DNA of 64,000 nt from Acinetobacter sp. ANC 4910. Lineage in GTDB: Bacteria; Pseudomonadota; Gammaproteobacteria; Pseudomonadales; Moraxellaceae. The translations under genes were made by a program, and so were the position numbers. Positions 10,278-20,282 of the stretch are shown piece after piece. Within the stretch, counting starts at the first letter, position 1. Each line of letters opens with the position of its first letter. The notes under the pieces are model-generated. The model made no database searches, was not told the origin of the DNA, and worked only from the letters and a program-made list of their open reading frames with translations. The stretch spans positions 62,001 to 126,000 of the forward strand of contig NZ_SJNT01000005.1 of assembly GCF_004331035.1 (NCBI RefSeq). Direction: 5' to 3'.

Positions 10278-11297
10278 ATGATTGGCGCATTGATGCTAGA
10301 CATCGCTGGCACAGAACTTACTCAAGAAGATATTGAACTATTGCAAGCTCCGCAAGCCGGTGGCGTGATTTTATTTGCACGAAATATTCAGTCCCCACAA
10401 CAAGTCCGTGCACTGACCGATCATATGCGTCAAATTCGTCCTGAAATTTTAATTGCGGTCGATCAGGAAGGCGGACGTGTACAACGTTTAAAACAAGGCT
10501 TTACCCTACTTCCTGCCATGGGTCGCTTTGGTGAGTTATACCAAACAGATGCTGAGCAGGCATTAGACCTTGCTGAACAATGTGGTTGGCTCATGGCAAC
10601 AGAAGTTTTGGCTGTTGGGATTGATTTTAGCTTTGCGCCTGTGCTCGATTTAAACGACATTAGTGATGTGATTGGTGACCGTGGTTTTGCCAAAAACATG
10701 CAAGACATTGTGCCACTTGCCAGTGCGTTCCTGAAAGGTATGCAACGTGCAGGTATGGCTTCAACAGGCAAACACTTCCCAGGTCATGGCTCAGTAAAGG
10801 CAGACTCACATGTCGCGGCTGCCATTGATTCACGTCCTTATGCAGAAATCTTTGCCAAAGATATGCAAAGTTTTATCCAACTGATGCCGCAACTTGATGC
10901 CCTCATGCCTGCCCATGTGATTTATGATCAGGTCGATCCGAATCCAGCAGGCTTCTCTGAGTTCTGGATTCAAAACATTCTTCGCCAAGAATTGAAATTT
11001 GATGGCGTGTTGTTCTCTGATGATTTAAGCATGCAAGCGGCCTGTGTCGCTGGTGGTGCTGATGCCCGTATTCAAGCAGCTCTGAAAGCCGGCTGTGATA
11101 TGGGGCTGGTATGTAATGATCGTACTGCACAATGTATCGCTTTAGCAGGTATGACAGAATTACCGCTGCCAAATCAGCAACGTTTAGAACGTATGCGCGG
11201 GAAAATCCCGAATATTCAAATTGGTGAAACTTTAGCGCTCGGTGCTGAATGGCAGCGTATTCGAGATAATGTGATGGCTTTTAAAAACGCCAACTAA
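10278..11297 (+). CDS. nagZ: Beta-N-acetylhexosaminidase
   Basis: Cytosolic glycoside hydrolase family 3 enzyme that removes N-acetylglucosamine from muropeptides during cell-wall recycling. In bacteria with inducible AmpC its product feeds the beta-lactamase signal. The 339 residues match the family. Seen directly: the substrate loop KHFPGHGSVKADSH at about 165-178 with its catalytic histidine, the nucleophile aspartate in FSDDLSMQA at about 248, and DQEGGRVQR near residue 62. It is monocistronic and ends at a clear terminator. Confidence 0.96.
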   Translation: MIGALMLDIAGTELTQEDIELLQAPQAGGVILFARNIQSPQQVRALTDHMRQIRPEILIAVDQEGGRVQRLKQGFTLLPAMGRFGELYQTDAEQALDLAEQCGWLMATEVLAVGIDFSFAPVLDLNDISDVIGDRGFAKNMQDIVPLASAFLKGMQRAGMASTGKHFPGHGSVKADSHVAAAIDSRPYAEIFAKDMQSFIQLMPQLDALMPAHVIYDQVDPNPAGFSEFWIQNILRQELKFDGVLFSDDLSMQAACVAGGADARIQAALKAGCDMGLVCNDRTAQCIALAGMTELPLPNQQRLERMRGKIPNIQIGETLALGAEWQRIRDNVMAFKNAN

Positions 11298-11308
11298 TTA
11301 TTCGACGG

Positions 11309-11335
11309 AAGGAGCACCACAAAGTGCTCCTTTTT
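11309..11335 (+). terminator. Intrinsic terminator of nagZ
   Basis: Stem AAGGAGCAC / GTGCTCCTT with a six-base loop, running into a T-rich stretch, eleven bases after the nagZ stop. Confidence 0.9.
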
Positions 11336-11405
11336 CTTTATGATGTGAATACTTTCAGCAACTATGCTGTACTAAAATCAAAACAAAAAAGTAGGTCAGG
11401 ACGAC

Positions 11406-12278
11406 ATGACAGAAGGACTTTCACAACATCGCCATATCTCTTTTACAGCCCATTACACAGGCTATATTTGGTATCAAATGGGGATTTCAAATCCCGTTTT
11501 TGCCACTGCCAAAGGTAAATTTTTAGCAAAACTGGTACATCCCTTAGAATCTTGGGCAGAACACTATGTAGGGGGCAGTATGCGTAGCACCTTAAAGCAA
11601 CGCCACCGCATGATTGATGAACATCTTTATCAATTGATTGCCCAGCACCCTCAACTACAAATCTTAGAAATTGCGTGTGGGCTTTCACCGCGCGGTTGGA
11701 GTTTCCGTCGCAAGTTTCCCAATTTGGTCTATCGAGAATTAGACTTGCCTGAAATGGCACACGTCAAAACTCAAGCACTGCAACTACTTGAATCCAATAG
11801 CCCTCAGGTATTCAGCGCTGATATTTTTAGCGATGAATTTACTCAGGTTTTTCAAAAATTTGACACGCGATTTCCACTGGTGGTGATTAGTGAAGGACTA
11901 ATTAACTACTTTGATAAAACCCTATTGGCACAATTATTCCAAGCAATTAATCACAATGGGCAGCATTTCCCTGAAATTCATTATCTCAGTGATATTTACC
12001 CTGAACCCGTCAAAAATAAATTGGCACATATTATTTGGAGTAGCAGCAAACTGTTAAAAATGATGTCACGTAGTGCCTTTAGTTTTCACTTTACGCAACC
12101 CAATGAGGTACAGAATTTCTTGCAAGATGCAGGTTTTCAAACATCATCTATCATTCAACCCAAACTCTATTTCCAAGCGCAAACAGATGAAACCACTTCT
12201 GAAGAACATCTTGGCGATTTGGTCTGGATGCTATACGCCTCAAGTAAACCCGCCTCACAGCCCAGTTTAAAGTACTAA
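11406..12278 (+). CDS. Class I SAM-dependent methyltransferase, LCM-like
   Basis: Putative methyltransferase of 290 residues; the substrate is unknown. The SAM-binding motif I is ILEIACGLSPRG at about residue 82. It is followed by an acidic strand end (RELDLPEMAHVK), a pattern resembling the leucine carboxyl methyltransferase / polyketide O-methyltransferase group rather than the classic DxGxG type. No signal peptide or membrane helix. ATG at 11406 has no strong ribosome site, but the sequence from there on looks protein-like. It stands between two terminators, so it is probably its own transcription unit. Confidence 0.75.
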   Translation: MTEGLSQHRHISFTAHYTGYIWYQMGISNPVFATAKGKFLAKLVHPLESWAEHYVGGSMRSTLKQRHRMIDEHLYQLIAQHPQLQILEIACGLSPRGWSFRRKFPNLVYRELDLPEMAHVKTQALQLLESNSPQVFSADIFSDEFTQVFQKFDTRFPLVVISEGLINYFDKTLLAQLFQAINHNGQHFPEIHYLSDIYPEPVKNKLAHIIWSSSKLLKMMSRSAFSFHFTQPNEVQNFLQDAGFQTSSIIQPKLYFQAQTDETTSEEHLGDLVWMLYASSKPASQPSLKY

Positions 12279-12289
12279 AATAAAACTCA

Positions 12290-12315
12290 AAAGGGAGCGA
12301 TCGATCGCTCCCTTT
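12290..12315. terminator. Bidirectional palindrome between convergent genes
   Basis: Perfect 26-bp palindrome whose arm is AAAGGGAGCGATC. It lies between the convergent methyltransferase and hydrolase genes and probably acts as a terminator, although the U-run is short. Confidence 0.65.
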
Positions 12316-12352
12316 GATTGACACTTCATTACAAATTTCTTGTCACTAGATG

Positions 12353-13678
12353 TTAGGCACTTGCCGACATCATCAAGGCTTGCTGGCGTTGAATATAACG
12401 AAGTAACCGTTCCGCCACGTCAAAACTGCCGTGTTTAAAGAGGGCACGAACATGCGTTTCGCCTATTTCGAAGATCAAACATTCAATCGCAAAAGAACCT
12501 TCCTCATCGTGCAGATGTAAAGCTAAATCACGTGGATATTGTGCAGTAATTCGACTGTCACCTTGGGTAAAATTGAGTTTTAAACCAAAGAAATTCATAT
12601 CTTCAATTTCAGTTGCTAGCTGTAAATCTGAATGGCGATGAGTTAAATGCGTAAATGGTTGACTCACCTGAATTCTTGCTTCGCCACGCCGCTCCATGGT
12701 TAATAGCTGCGCCCGCGTCATATTCAGAATGCCATCTAACTGCTGAATAGACTCGCCACGTAAATAAGTTGCGAATAAATGCATGGTTTCTTTACGGCGT
12801 TGTAATTGTGGAACATGATCCGCATTGGCAATCATGGCAAATTCCATCTCAGGACATTGCAAGGCAAAATTGGCATTTTCATAAGGCAATGTGAAACTGT
12901 CATATTGACCACATGCAACCAAAACCTTACAACTCGGAATAGGCACATCAGTTAAACGGAGCAAGCGATTACAGTTAATTTCATAGCGTTCTTGCTCGGT
13001 CTCTGTAAATTCTGCCATCTGCCGAAAGAACAACCGTTTTGCCGTTGGTGACATTCGAGTCACATCGAGTTTGGCATGATTCACCAAATACAAAATGACC
13101 GCCTGCCCAAATTCCTCCATACGCTGTTCTTGCATAAGAAATAAGGATTCTTCGAGTAACATACGCCAGCTTTTACGCGTTTTTTGCATCACCCCCATCA
13201 GAATCATACGGTCAATTAATTCAGGATGTAAGTCAGCCAAACCCGATGCCAACACGGAACCTAAAGACATTCCCATGACTGAAACTCGCTTCAGCCCGAC
13301 AATATCCAACCACTGCCCTAACATGACGGCAAGATCGCTTAACTCTAATGTCCCTGCAGAAAGCCCGGTATCGACATTGGTAATTTGCTGATTTGCACCC
13401 ATCGAAGGCAAATCAATTAAAATGACGGGCCCTGCGGCAAACAGCTGCTCTACACAATATTTATAAGAGTTAAAATTTTGGAATGCCCCACCAATAATCA
13501 CAATGGGCGTACGGTGAAGCGTTTCAGGTTCAGCAATTGCCATGTACTCGATTTTCCACCCATCTATCCAAGTGGTTCGAGCTGGCTGTTTAAAGCTGTG
13601 CTTATTATATAAATCAAAAAAACCATGACGGTTTATTGATGACTGTAATTCCGCGTCCAATTGGATAATGGAATTCAT
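12353..13678 (-). CDS. Alpha/beta hydrolase with C-terminal PilZ-like domain
   Basis: Protein of 441 residues whose first 300 are an alpha/beta hydrolase. It has the oxyanion region IGGAFQNFNSY, the nucleophile elbow GMSLGS (Ser about 138) and a histidine in NADHVP (about 288). The style is loosely like RhlA-type enzymes, so an acyl-chain substrate is conceivable but unproven. Residues 328-441 look like a PilZ domain: R-R-G-E-A-R gives the RxxxR motif, and D-M-N-F-F-G stands where D/NxSxxG is expected, with Asn for Ser. PilZ domains bind cyclic di-GMP. ATG at 13678 has GGAGG and AAGGA upstream; an in-frame start 78 bp earlier lacks this. The function of such a fusion is inference. Confidence 0.75.
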   Translation of the reverse strand: MNSIIQLDAELQSSINRHGFFDLYNKHSFKQPARTTWIDGWKIEYMAIAEPETLHRTPIVIIGGAFQNFNSYKYCVEQLFAAGPVILIDLPSMGANQQITNVDTGLSAGTLELSDLAVMLGQWLDIVGLKRVSVMGMSLGSVLASGLADLHPELIDRMILMGVMQKTRKSWRMLLEESLFLMQEQRMEEFGQAVILYLVNHAKLDVTRMSPTAKRLFFRQMAEFTETEQERYEINCNRLLRLTDVPIPSCKVLVACGQYDSFTLPYENANFALQCPEMEFAMIANADHVPQLQRRKETMHLFATYLRGESIQQLDGILNMTRAQLLTMERRGEARIQVSQPFTHLTHRHSDLQLATEIEDMNFFGLKLNFTQGDSRITAQYPRDLALHLHDEEGSFAIECLIFEIGETHVRALFKHGSFDVAERLLRYIQRQQALMMSASA

Positions 13679-13985
13679 ATTCCTTACCTCCATCCTTGTC
13701 TTATTTTTATTTTGCAAGACACTACTTATGCAACGTATGTGCCTATTTTTAAGCACAAACTCATTCTATTTTTTGTGTAAGACGTCAATGTCATTATCGC
13801 TTGTCATCATATACAAAGGATGATTTTGGCTGCAACTCATTCCATGACCGCTTATCTTTTTTTGCCCTAAAAGCGATAGGATGCATCCTGTACGCTAAAG
13901 TTTTATCTATTTTTACCAAGATACTTCATTGTCAGTACACAGGCTGTTACTATCGGAACTGAAATTTCTAAGTGATCAAACCGCC

Positions 13986-15251
13986 ATGCAAGAGTCGATT
14001 GAACAATATATGCAAACGGTAGGACAACAAGCACGCCTAGCTTCGCGCGTGTTAGCCAGCGCTTCTACCCAGATGAAAAACAATGCTTTGTCAGCAATTT
14101 ACACAGCATTACAAAACAGTGAGTCTACGATTTTAGCGGCCAACCAAATAGACATGGATAAAGGCCGTAACAATCAATTAGACAGTGCCTTGCTTGATCG
14201 CTTAGAACTCAACCCCACACGCTTTAAAGCTATGCTGCAAGGTCTTAAAGATGTCATCAGTCTGGTCGATCCGATTGGTGAAATCACGGATTTAGCCTAC
14301 CGTCCTTCTGGCATCCAAATTGGAAAAATGCGCGTGCCACTGGGTGTAGTCGGTATGATTTATGAATCACGCCCAAATGTAACCTTAGAAGCCGCTTCTC
14401 TGGCATTGAAGTCTGGTAATGCCATTATTTTGCGTGGTGGTTCTGAAGCATTGGAATCGAATAAAGCCATTGCCGCAGCGATTCAGCATGGACTCAAAGC
14501 ATCAGGTTTACCTGAAACTTCAGTTCAAGTGATTAATACAGTGGATCGTGCAGCAGTAGGTCAGCTTATTACCATGTCGGAATATGTGGATGTGATTGTT
14601 CCACGTGGAGGCAAAGGTTTAATTGAGCGTATTAGCAATGAAGCCCGTATTCCTGTGATTAAACATTTAGATGGTAACTGCCATGTATTTGTGGAAGCAC
14701 AGGCAGATTTACACAAGGCGCTACCGATTGCACTGAATGCCAAAACCCATCGTTATGGTGTGTGTAATGCCATGGAAACACTCTTGGTCGATGAAAAAGT
14801 TGCCGAAGAGTTTTTACCACGCATCGCAGAATTGTATGCAGAGAAAAATGTTGAACTCCGTGGTTGCCTTGAAACACAACGGATTCTAGGCAGTGCCGTT
14901 AAACCTGCAAGTGAAGAAGATTGGTACACTGAATATTTAGGTCCAATTTTGGCAGTTAAAGTCGTATCGGGAATGGATGAAGCGATTGAACATATTAATA
15001 AATATGGTTCACATCATACCGATTCGATTATTACTGAAAACTTCAGTTTAGCGCGTCAATTCCTTGCGCGAGTCGACTCAAGCTCAGTCATGGTGAATGC
15101 CTCTACCCGTTTCGCAGATGGTTTTGAATATGGTCTAGGCGCTGAAATTGGCATCTCTACCGACAAAATTCATGCGCGTGGCCCAGTCGGTCTAGAAGGT
15201 CTGACTTCGCAAAAATGGATTGTGTTAGGCGACGGACAAATTCGCCAATAA
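13986..15251 (+). CDS. proA: Gamma-glutamyl phosphate reductase
   Basis: NADPH-dependent reduction of gamma-glutamyl phosphate to glutamate semialdehyde, the second step of proline synthesis. The aldehyde-dehydrogenase-fold protein of 421 residues has family motifs [16 protein letters not shown] and [11 protein letters not shown]. The catalytic cysteine is in [13 protein letters not shown] (about residue 260). The frame can be extended to a TTG at 13929, but ATG at 13986 gives the usual family length and N-terminus. proB is not adjacent. The gene stands alone between an intergenic region and a hairpin. Confidence 0.96.
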   Translation: MQESIEQYMQTVGQQARLASRVLASASTQMKNNALSAIYTALQNSESTILAANQIDMDKGRNNQLDSALLDRLELNPTRFKAMLQGLKDVISLVDPIGEITDLAYRPSGIQIGKMRVPLGVVGMIYESRPNVTLEAASLALKSGNAIILRGGSEALESNKAIAAAIQHGLKASGLPETSVQVINTVDRAAVGQLITMSEYVDVIVPRGGKGLIERISNEARIPVIKHLDGNCHVFVEAQADLHKALPIALNAKTHRYGVCNAMETLLVDEKVAEEFLPRIAELYAEKNVELRGCLETQRILGSAVKPASEEDWYTEYLGPILAVKVVSGMDEAIEHINKYGSHHTDSIITENFSLARQFLARVDSSSVMVNASTRFADGFEYGLGAEIGISTDKIHARGPVGLEGLTSQKWIVLGDGQIRQ

Positions 15252-15277
15252 TTCCTCTCTAACTCAAGTATCTTTAA

Positions 15278-15307
15278 GTGTTCAGTTTCAACCATGAAGC
15301 TGAACAC
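15278..15307 (+). terminator. Hairpin after proA
   Basis: Stem GTGTTCAGTTTCA / TGAAGCTGAACAC with one G-U pair and a four-base loop, 26 bases after the stop. No U-run follows, so it may be a 3' stabiliser instead of a terminator. Confidence 0.5.
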
Positions 15308-15379
15308 AGCGACTACACTATCCCTATCCTAAATCTTGTAACATGATAAAAAAATTGAAAAAGATAAAAGGGAAATCGC

Positions 15380-15781
15380 ATGTTCTACTATTTGATCATT
15401 TGTACCTTTTTACTGGCATTACTGGTTTCTTTTACAGTAATGAAAATTTTTTCCAATTCGATTAATACTATTCTGGCACGCATTATTCACGACCCGATTC
15501 ATGAAGCTTGGGCAAAATACACCAAATTTGCTGGCATGGTAGTCGGAACATCTTCAGGCATTCGTATTTACGATATGGAAAAATACATCACGCCGCTGAC
15601 TTATACCGATAATGACAAGAAAATTGTGATTGAACTGACTCAAGAGCGCTGGGTACTGGAAATTTACAGGACGATCATCGAAACCTTACAAGGTCTGGCT
15701 TGGATGATGCTGGTCTTTTTTATGGTGGCATTAATTGCTTATGTGATTGTACGCTGGTCAGAAATCAAGTATCAAAACTAA
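15380..15781 (+). CDS. Small two-helix membrane protein of unknown function
   Basis: Protein of 133 residues; I do not recognise the family. A hydrophobic helix at about 2-25 and another at about 102-124 flank a soluble, mostly charged segment of roughly 75 residues. The start has AAAGGGAAATCGC upstream, which serves as a ribosome site. It is probably monocistronic, since neither neighbour is close. The coding composition resembles the surrounding genes, which supports it being real. Confidence 0.7.
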   Translation: MFYYLIICTFLLALLVSFTVMKIFSNSINTILARIIHDPIHEAWAKYTKFAGMVVGTSSGIRIYDMEKYITPLTYTDNDKKIVIELTQERWVLEIYRTIIETLQGLAWMMLVFFMVALIAYVIVRWSEIKYQN

Positions 15782-16084
15782 GCATAAAAACAACACTTAG
15801 CACCTGCTCAAAATTCATTTCTCATGCTAGGGTTAAAGACGTACAGGCAGGAGAATTTATGCTTGAGTACTATTTCATGAATAAATGAAAACCATCAACC
15901 AATAAATTCTATTTATTATTGTTTCACTGGTCGATAGTGCTTAAGTCTAATCTCCTAAAGTCTATCTAGGACAGAAAATCAACACATGATAAAACATCAT
16001 TACTGATCTGGATTGCATTGAAAAGTACTGCATAAAGATCACTTTAGGGACGACTTATTTCAATTAAAATTCGGGTATATAAAC
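15782..16084. other. Intergenic region upstream of ackA
   Basis: About 300 bp without a credible gene. A weak inverted repeat AATAAAT-TCT-ATTTATT sits at 15901-15917. The rest should hold the ackA promoter, which I could not place. Confidence 0.4.
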
Positions 16085-17308
16085 GTGTCTACATCAGTAT
16101 TAGTAATTAACTGCGGTTCATCTTCAATTAAATATGCACTTGTTTCAGAACGCCGTGAAGATCGTATTTTTGGTTTGGCAGAAAACTTAGGCTCTGCTGA
16201 AGCCCGCATTAAAGGTGTCACTGTTGGTGGCGCACCACTAGAACTGTCTATTCCTCATGCGGATCATGAAAAAGCATTAGAAACCATTTTAGAGCGTCTT
16301 TCTCACTATAACCCTCAAGCCATTGGTCATCGCGTTGTACATGGTGGTACATTGACCAAAGCTGAATTATTGACACCAGAAATTATTGAACGTATTCGTG
16401 AAGCTACGCCGCTTGCACCGCTTCACAACCCTGCACACCTTGTTGGTATTGACGCGACCATGCGTTTATTCCCTGAATTGCCACAAGTTGCTGTATTTGA
16501 TACTGCATTCCACCAAACCATGCCTGCACATGCTTATCGCTATGCGGTGCCTAAATTCCTTTACACTGAACACAATGTCCGTCGCTATGGCTTCCATGGC
16601 ACCAGCCACGCTTATGTGTCTGAACGTGGTTCAGAGTTGGCTGGCAGCTTAAAACAAGGCGGCTGGTTAACAGCTCACTTAGGTAACGGTAGCTCGACTT
16701 GTGCTATCTGGAATGGTCAAAGTGTTGACACTTCTATGGGCTTAACGCCACTCGAAGGCATTGTAATGGGAACTCGCAGTGGCGATGTAGACCCGAGCTT
16801 ACATAGTTTCTTAGCCTCTAACTTAGGTTGGGATGTCTACAAAATTGACAAAATGCTCAACAAAGAAAGTGGTTTACTCGGTTTATCCGACAACCTTTCG
16901 AATGACATGCGTACTTTGATTGAAGCATCTGAACAAGGCAATGAAGATGCAACGCTTGCCATTGAAGTCTTCTGCTATCGCCTTGCAAAATCTTTAGCTG
17001 GACTTAGTTGTGGCTTACCACGCTTAGATGGTTTGTTCTTCACAGGTGGTATTGGTGAAAATTCTGCCTATATCCGTGAAAAAACCATGTCATATTTACC
17101 ACACTTCGGCTTTAACCTGAATAAAGAGCAAAATAACAGCCTCAAACGTGGTACCGAAGGGCGTATTGATGCAGGGACTGGTCCACAAATTTGGGTCATT
17201 CCAACCGATGAAGAAGGTCGCATTGCCAAAGAGACAGCAAGCGTTGTCGAGCATGAGGTTAATCAGACAACTGCAAAAAAGCCTGAATCAACTGCCGCGA
17301 TTGCTTAA
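16085..17308 (+). CDS. ackA: Acetate kinase
   Basis: Interconverts acetate plus ATP and acetyl phosphate plus ADP. Together with Pta next door it links acetate and acetyl-CoA. Motifs run in the expected order: [12 protein letters not shown] at the N-terminus, [42 protein letters not shown] and [14 protein letters not shown]. The 407 residues match the family, with a short low-complexity C-terminal tail. The start is GTG at 16085 with only a poor ribosome site; no better start is in frame. The pta start follows 51 bp later, so the two are very likely an operon. Confidence 0.96.
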   Translation: MSTSVLVINCGSSSIKYALVSERREDRIFGLAENLGSAEARIKGVTVGGAPLELSIPHADHEKALETILERLSHYNPQAIGHRVVHGGTLTKAELLTPEIIERIREATPLAPLHNPAHLVGIDATMRLFPELPQVAVFDTAFHQTMPAHAYRYAVPKFLYTEHNVRRYGFHGTSHAYVSERGSELAGSLKQGGWLTAHLGNGSSTCAIWNGQSVDTSMGLTPLEGIVMGTRSGDVDPSLHSFLASNLGWDVYKIDKMLNKESGLLGLSDNLSNDMRTLIEASEQGNEDATLAIEVFCYRLAKSLAGLSCGLPRLDGLFFTGGIGENSAYIREKTMSYLPHFGFNLNKEQNNSLKRGTEGRIDAGTGPQIWVIPTDEEGRIAKETASVVEHEVNQTTAKKPESTAAIA

Positions 17309-17317
17309 GCAATCGCG
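17296..17317 (+). repeat. Perfect 22-bp palindrome across the ackA stop codon
   Basis: Arms CGCGATTGCTT / AAGCAATCGCG meet exactly at the centre. The ackA stop TAA lies in the middle of the palindrome. No T-run follows, so it is probably an RNA stem in the ackA-pta message rather than a terminator. Confidence 0.7.
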
Positions 17318-17358
17318 CCTTGACTGCATTTTCTATTTTTAATGAATACATAACGACT

Positions 17359-19518
17359 ATGAAAACAATTCTTTTAGTCCCAACTGGTGAAGGCGTTGGC
17401 CTTACATCGGCATGTTTAGGTTTAAGCTATGCTTTAGAATGCCAAGGTGTTAAAGCGGGCTTTCTTAAACCTTTTTCTCAAGAAAGTAAAATTGAAGCTG
17501 ATCGTACCAGTGCACTTTTTCAGCATCTCACCAAAAGTGAAACTGTTGAACCTATTCCTTATGCAACCGTCACTCAGCAATTAAACTGTGGTGAAAGTGA
17601 TGAACTGCTGGAAGAAGCTGTTCGCTTACATCGTCAAATTGCAAAAAAGCATGACATTATTATTGTTGAAGGTTTATTACCCAACGCACGTGATGCTTTT
17701 GCCTCTGAACTGAATGCCGCTTTAGCAAAAGCATTAGATGCTAAAGTCATTATTGTGAGCAATGCAGATATTCATAAAGCCTCTGCATCAGCTGAGAAAG
17801 TCGAAGCTCAACTGCGTCATTTTGGGGGTGCATCGAGTGATCGTACTGCTGGCGTGCTATTCATGCGTACCAAAGGCTTGCCTGAAGGTTCTGCTCAAAT
17901 TCCATTGACCTTTGATCCAAGCCTACGCTTAGTAAGTGATACCAATAAATTTGTGGCAGATATTCAAAAAACTCATGCCCATATTGGTACAGCACAGTTG
18001 CCCGTGATTGGTCTGGTGCCATTTAGTAATACGCTGAGTGTGCCGCGCATGTCAGATTTGGCAGCCAATCTACAAGCTGAATGGATTAGCCAAGGTGAAG
18101 CTTTACAACGCCGTGTTCTGCACAGCAGCCTGATTGCAGCCAATATTGAACACGAACTGGATAAGTTTGTTGCAGGCGAGTTAATCATTAGTGCTTCAGA
18201 CCGTATTGATGTTTTATTGGCAAGTAGCTTAGCCAGCAGTAATGGAACACCACTCGCAGGTCTATTATTGACTGAACATCATGCACCGAATAGCCAAATT
18301 CTAGATTTCTGCCAGACTGCGATTAAGCAAGGCTTACCAATCTTACATACCCCACTGAGTACGTTTGAAACGGCACAAAGCTTAATGAACTTAAGCAATG
18401 AAATTCCAGTGGATGATACTGAGCGCGCCGAGCAAGTCACTCGCTTTGTCTCTAGCCATATTAATGAAGAATGGCTCGCTCTACTGTTGAAGGGTGCTTA
18501 TTGTCCACGCTTGTCCCCTTCTGCTTTCCGTCATGAACTGGTGCAAAAATCCATCCATGCCAAAAAGCGCATTGTATTACCTGAAGGTGACGAGCCTCGC
18601 ACCATTCAAGCCGCTGCAATCTGTCAATCTCGTGGTATTGCCCAATGTATTCTTTTGGCTAAACCAGAAGCTGTGGTTGAAGTGGCAAAAGCCCGCAATA
18701 TTGAGTTGCCATTTGACCTTGAAATTATTGACCCAGACCTCATCCGTGAAAACTATGTCGGGCAAATGGTCGAGTTACGTAAAGGTAAAATCAATGAATT
18801 ACAAGCACGTGAACAACTACAAGACACCGTAGTTTTAGGCACCATGATGTTGGCGCTCGATCAAGTTGACGGTTTGGTTTCTGGTGCAGTCCATACCACA
18901 GCCAACACGGTTCGCCCTGCATTCCAGTTAATTAAAACGGCCCCTGAATATTCATTGGTTTCTTCAGTATTTTTTATGCTGTTGCCTGATGAAGTCTATG
19001 TTTACGGTGACTGTGCGATTAATCCAGATCCAGATGCGGAACAACTGGCGGAAATTGCCATTCAATCGGCAGACTCAGCCAAAGCATTTGGCATTGACCC
19101 TCGTATTGCCATGATTTCCTACTCTACAGGTACATCAGGTGCAGGTGTAGAAGTCGAAAAAGTGGCCCAAGCGACAGCTATTGCAAAACAGCGTCGCCCT
19201 GACCTCTTGATTGATGGTCCATTACAGTACGATGCGGCCTCTGTGGAAAGTGTTGGCCGTTCTAAAGCGCCAGATTCTCCAGTTGCGGGTCGCGCCAATG
19301 TCTTTATTTTCCCAGATTTAAATACAGGCAACACCACTTATAAAGCGGTACAACGTTCTGCCAATGTGGTGAGTGTTGGACCAATGCTGCAAGGTTTAAA
19401 CAAACCTGTAAATGACTTGTCTCGTGGTGCCTTGGTGGATGATATTGTGTTCACAATTGCGCTCACTGCGATTCAAGCAGAACAACAAGTTGAAGCCAAA
19501 GCGAGCAAAGCGTCTTAA
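17359..19518 (+). CDS. pta: Phosphate acetyltransferase (long form)
   Basis: Transfers acetyl between CoA and phosphate; partner of AckA. This is the long, about 719-residue type. It has an N-terminal P-loop-like domain (starting MKTILLVPTGEGVGLTS), a DRTGG-type middle domain at about 215-330, and the catalytic PTA domain from about 390 to the end. The latter shows VLPEGDEPRTIQAA, GLVSGAVHTTANTVRPAFQ, FPDLNTGNTTYKAVQ and SVGPMLQGLNKPVNDLSRG. The frame also opens from a TTG at 17320, but ATG at 17359 begins at the conserved N-terminus. A strong terminator closes the operon. Confidence 0.96.
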   Translation: MKTILLVPTGEGVGLTSACLGLSYALECQGVKAGFLKPFSQESKIEADRTSALFQHLTKSETVEPIPYATVTQQLNCGESDELLEEAVRLHRQIAKKHDIIIVEGLLPNARDAFASELNAALAKALDAKVIIVSNADIHKASASAEKVEAQLRHFGGASSDRTAGVLFMRTKGLPEGSAQIPLTFDPSLRLVSDTNKFVADIQKTHAHIGTAQLPVIGLVPFSNTLSVPRMSDLAANLQAEWISQGEALQRRVLHSSLIAANIEHELDKFVAGELIISASDRIDVLLASSLASSNGTPLAGLLLTEHHAPNSQILDFCQTAIKQGLPILHTPLSTFETAQSLMNLSNEIPVDDTERAEQVTRFVSSHINEEWLALLLKGAYCPRLSPSAFRHELVQKSIHAKKRIVLPEGDEPRTIQAAAICQSRGIAQCILLAKPEAVVEVAKARNIELPFDLEIIDPDLIRENYVGQMVELRKGKINELQAREQLQDTVVLGTMMLALDQVDGLVSGAVHTTANTVRPAFQLIKTAPEYSLVSSVFFMLLPDEVYVYGDCAINPDPDAEQLAEIAIQSADSAKAFGIDPRIAMISYSTGTSGAGVEVEKVAQATAIAKQRRPDLLIDGPLQYDAASVESVGRSKAPDSPVAGRANVFIFPDLNTGNTTYKAVQRSANVVSVGPMLQGLNKPVNDLSRGALVDDIVFTIALTAIQAEQQVEAKASKAS

Positions 19519-19538
19519 ATAATTTTTCGGTTTTCCAG

Positions 19539-19565
19539 ACCACTCTTTCGAGAGTGGTTTTTTTT
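19539..19565 (+). terminator. Intrinsic terminator of ackA-pta
   Basis: Stem ACCACTCT / AGAGTGGT on a TTCG tetraloop, followed by eight T. Confidence 0.95.
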
Positions 19566-19607
19566 GCTTTGATCAATCAATCCAATTGCGTCATTACCCC
19601 AGAATAT

Positions 19608-20225
19608 CTAGAGTGGTTCAACCTTTTTTGCCAACCACACGGTATGCCCCGTACATTCAGTATCTTCTGCAACCATCTTTAGCACTTGAAAGCCATATTG
19701 AGCCAATAAATGGCGGTATTCTTCTGAAGCTAGACTGGCATGATACAACGCTTGACCAAACAGCTCACCAATCACTTCACCATGTGCAGGACCACTGGTA
19801 AACATAAGCATTGTTCCCAGTTTGGCATGTCGTGCAAATTGAGCAAACATTTGCCGTTGATCGTCTTGAGTCAAATGAAAAAAACTGTCCCATGCCAAGA
19901 TTGCATCAAATTTCTGATCCAAGCTCAATTGGCGTATATCCGCCTGAAGCCAAGTTTGCTCGGGAAAGTTGTGTCGTGCCATTTGTAACATTAGCTCGGA
20001 ACTATCCACCCCAGTAATTGCACAACCCCGTTCAATTAAATAAGTAGCAATCGGTTTCCCCGACCCACAGCCTAAATCCAAAACATTTGCTTGATCTGGC
20101 AGCATAACTAACATGCGATCCAACCACACTTTTTCAAATAACAATTCTCCACGCAATGCCACCCATTCACGTGCATACTTCTGATAAAGCTGAATAATAT
20201 TTTTTGATAAATGATTGTTTGGCAT
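19608..20225 (-). CDS. Class I SAM-dependent methyltransferase
   Basis: Small methyltransferase of about 205 residues with the classic SAM motif VLDLGCGSGKPIATYL (about 46-61). The acidic ribose contact is in GVDSSELMLQMA, and motif IV is AILAWDSFFHL. The substrate cannot be told from sequence; proteins of this type act on small molecules or quinones. GTG at 20228 and ATG at 20225 are adjacent; I chose the ATG. The downstream end faces the pta terminator. The EamA transporter gene lies just upstream on the same strand (57 bp), so the two may be co-transcribed. Confidence 0.8.
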   Translation of the reverse strand: MPNNHLSKNIIQLYQKYAREWVALRGELLFEKVWLDRMLVMLPDQANVLDLGCGSGKPIATYLIERGCAITGVDSSELMLQMARHNFPEQTWLQADIRQLSLDQKFDAILAWDSFFHLTQDDQRQMFAQFARHAKLGTMLMFTSGPAHGEVIGELFGQALYHASLASEEYRHLLAQYGFQVLKMVAEDTECTGHTVWLAKKVEPL

Positions 20226-20282
20226 CACGTTTCTTATTTATGTTAAAGACATGAATGATATTCTTTATAATTTTTACAAAAC

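Noticed and set aside
13785..13815. Two TGTCAT words upstream of proA as a Pho box
   Set aside because: They are 13 bases apart, not 11, and the linking bases do not match.
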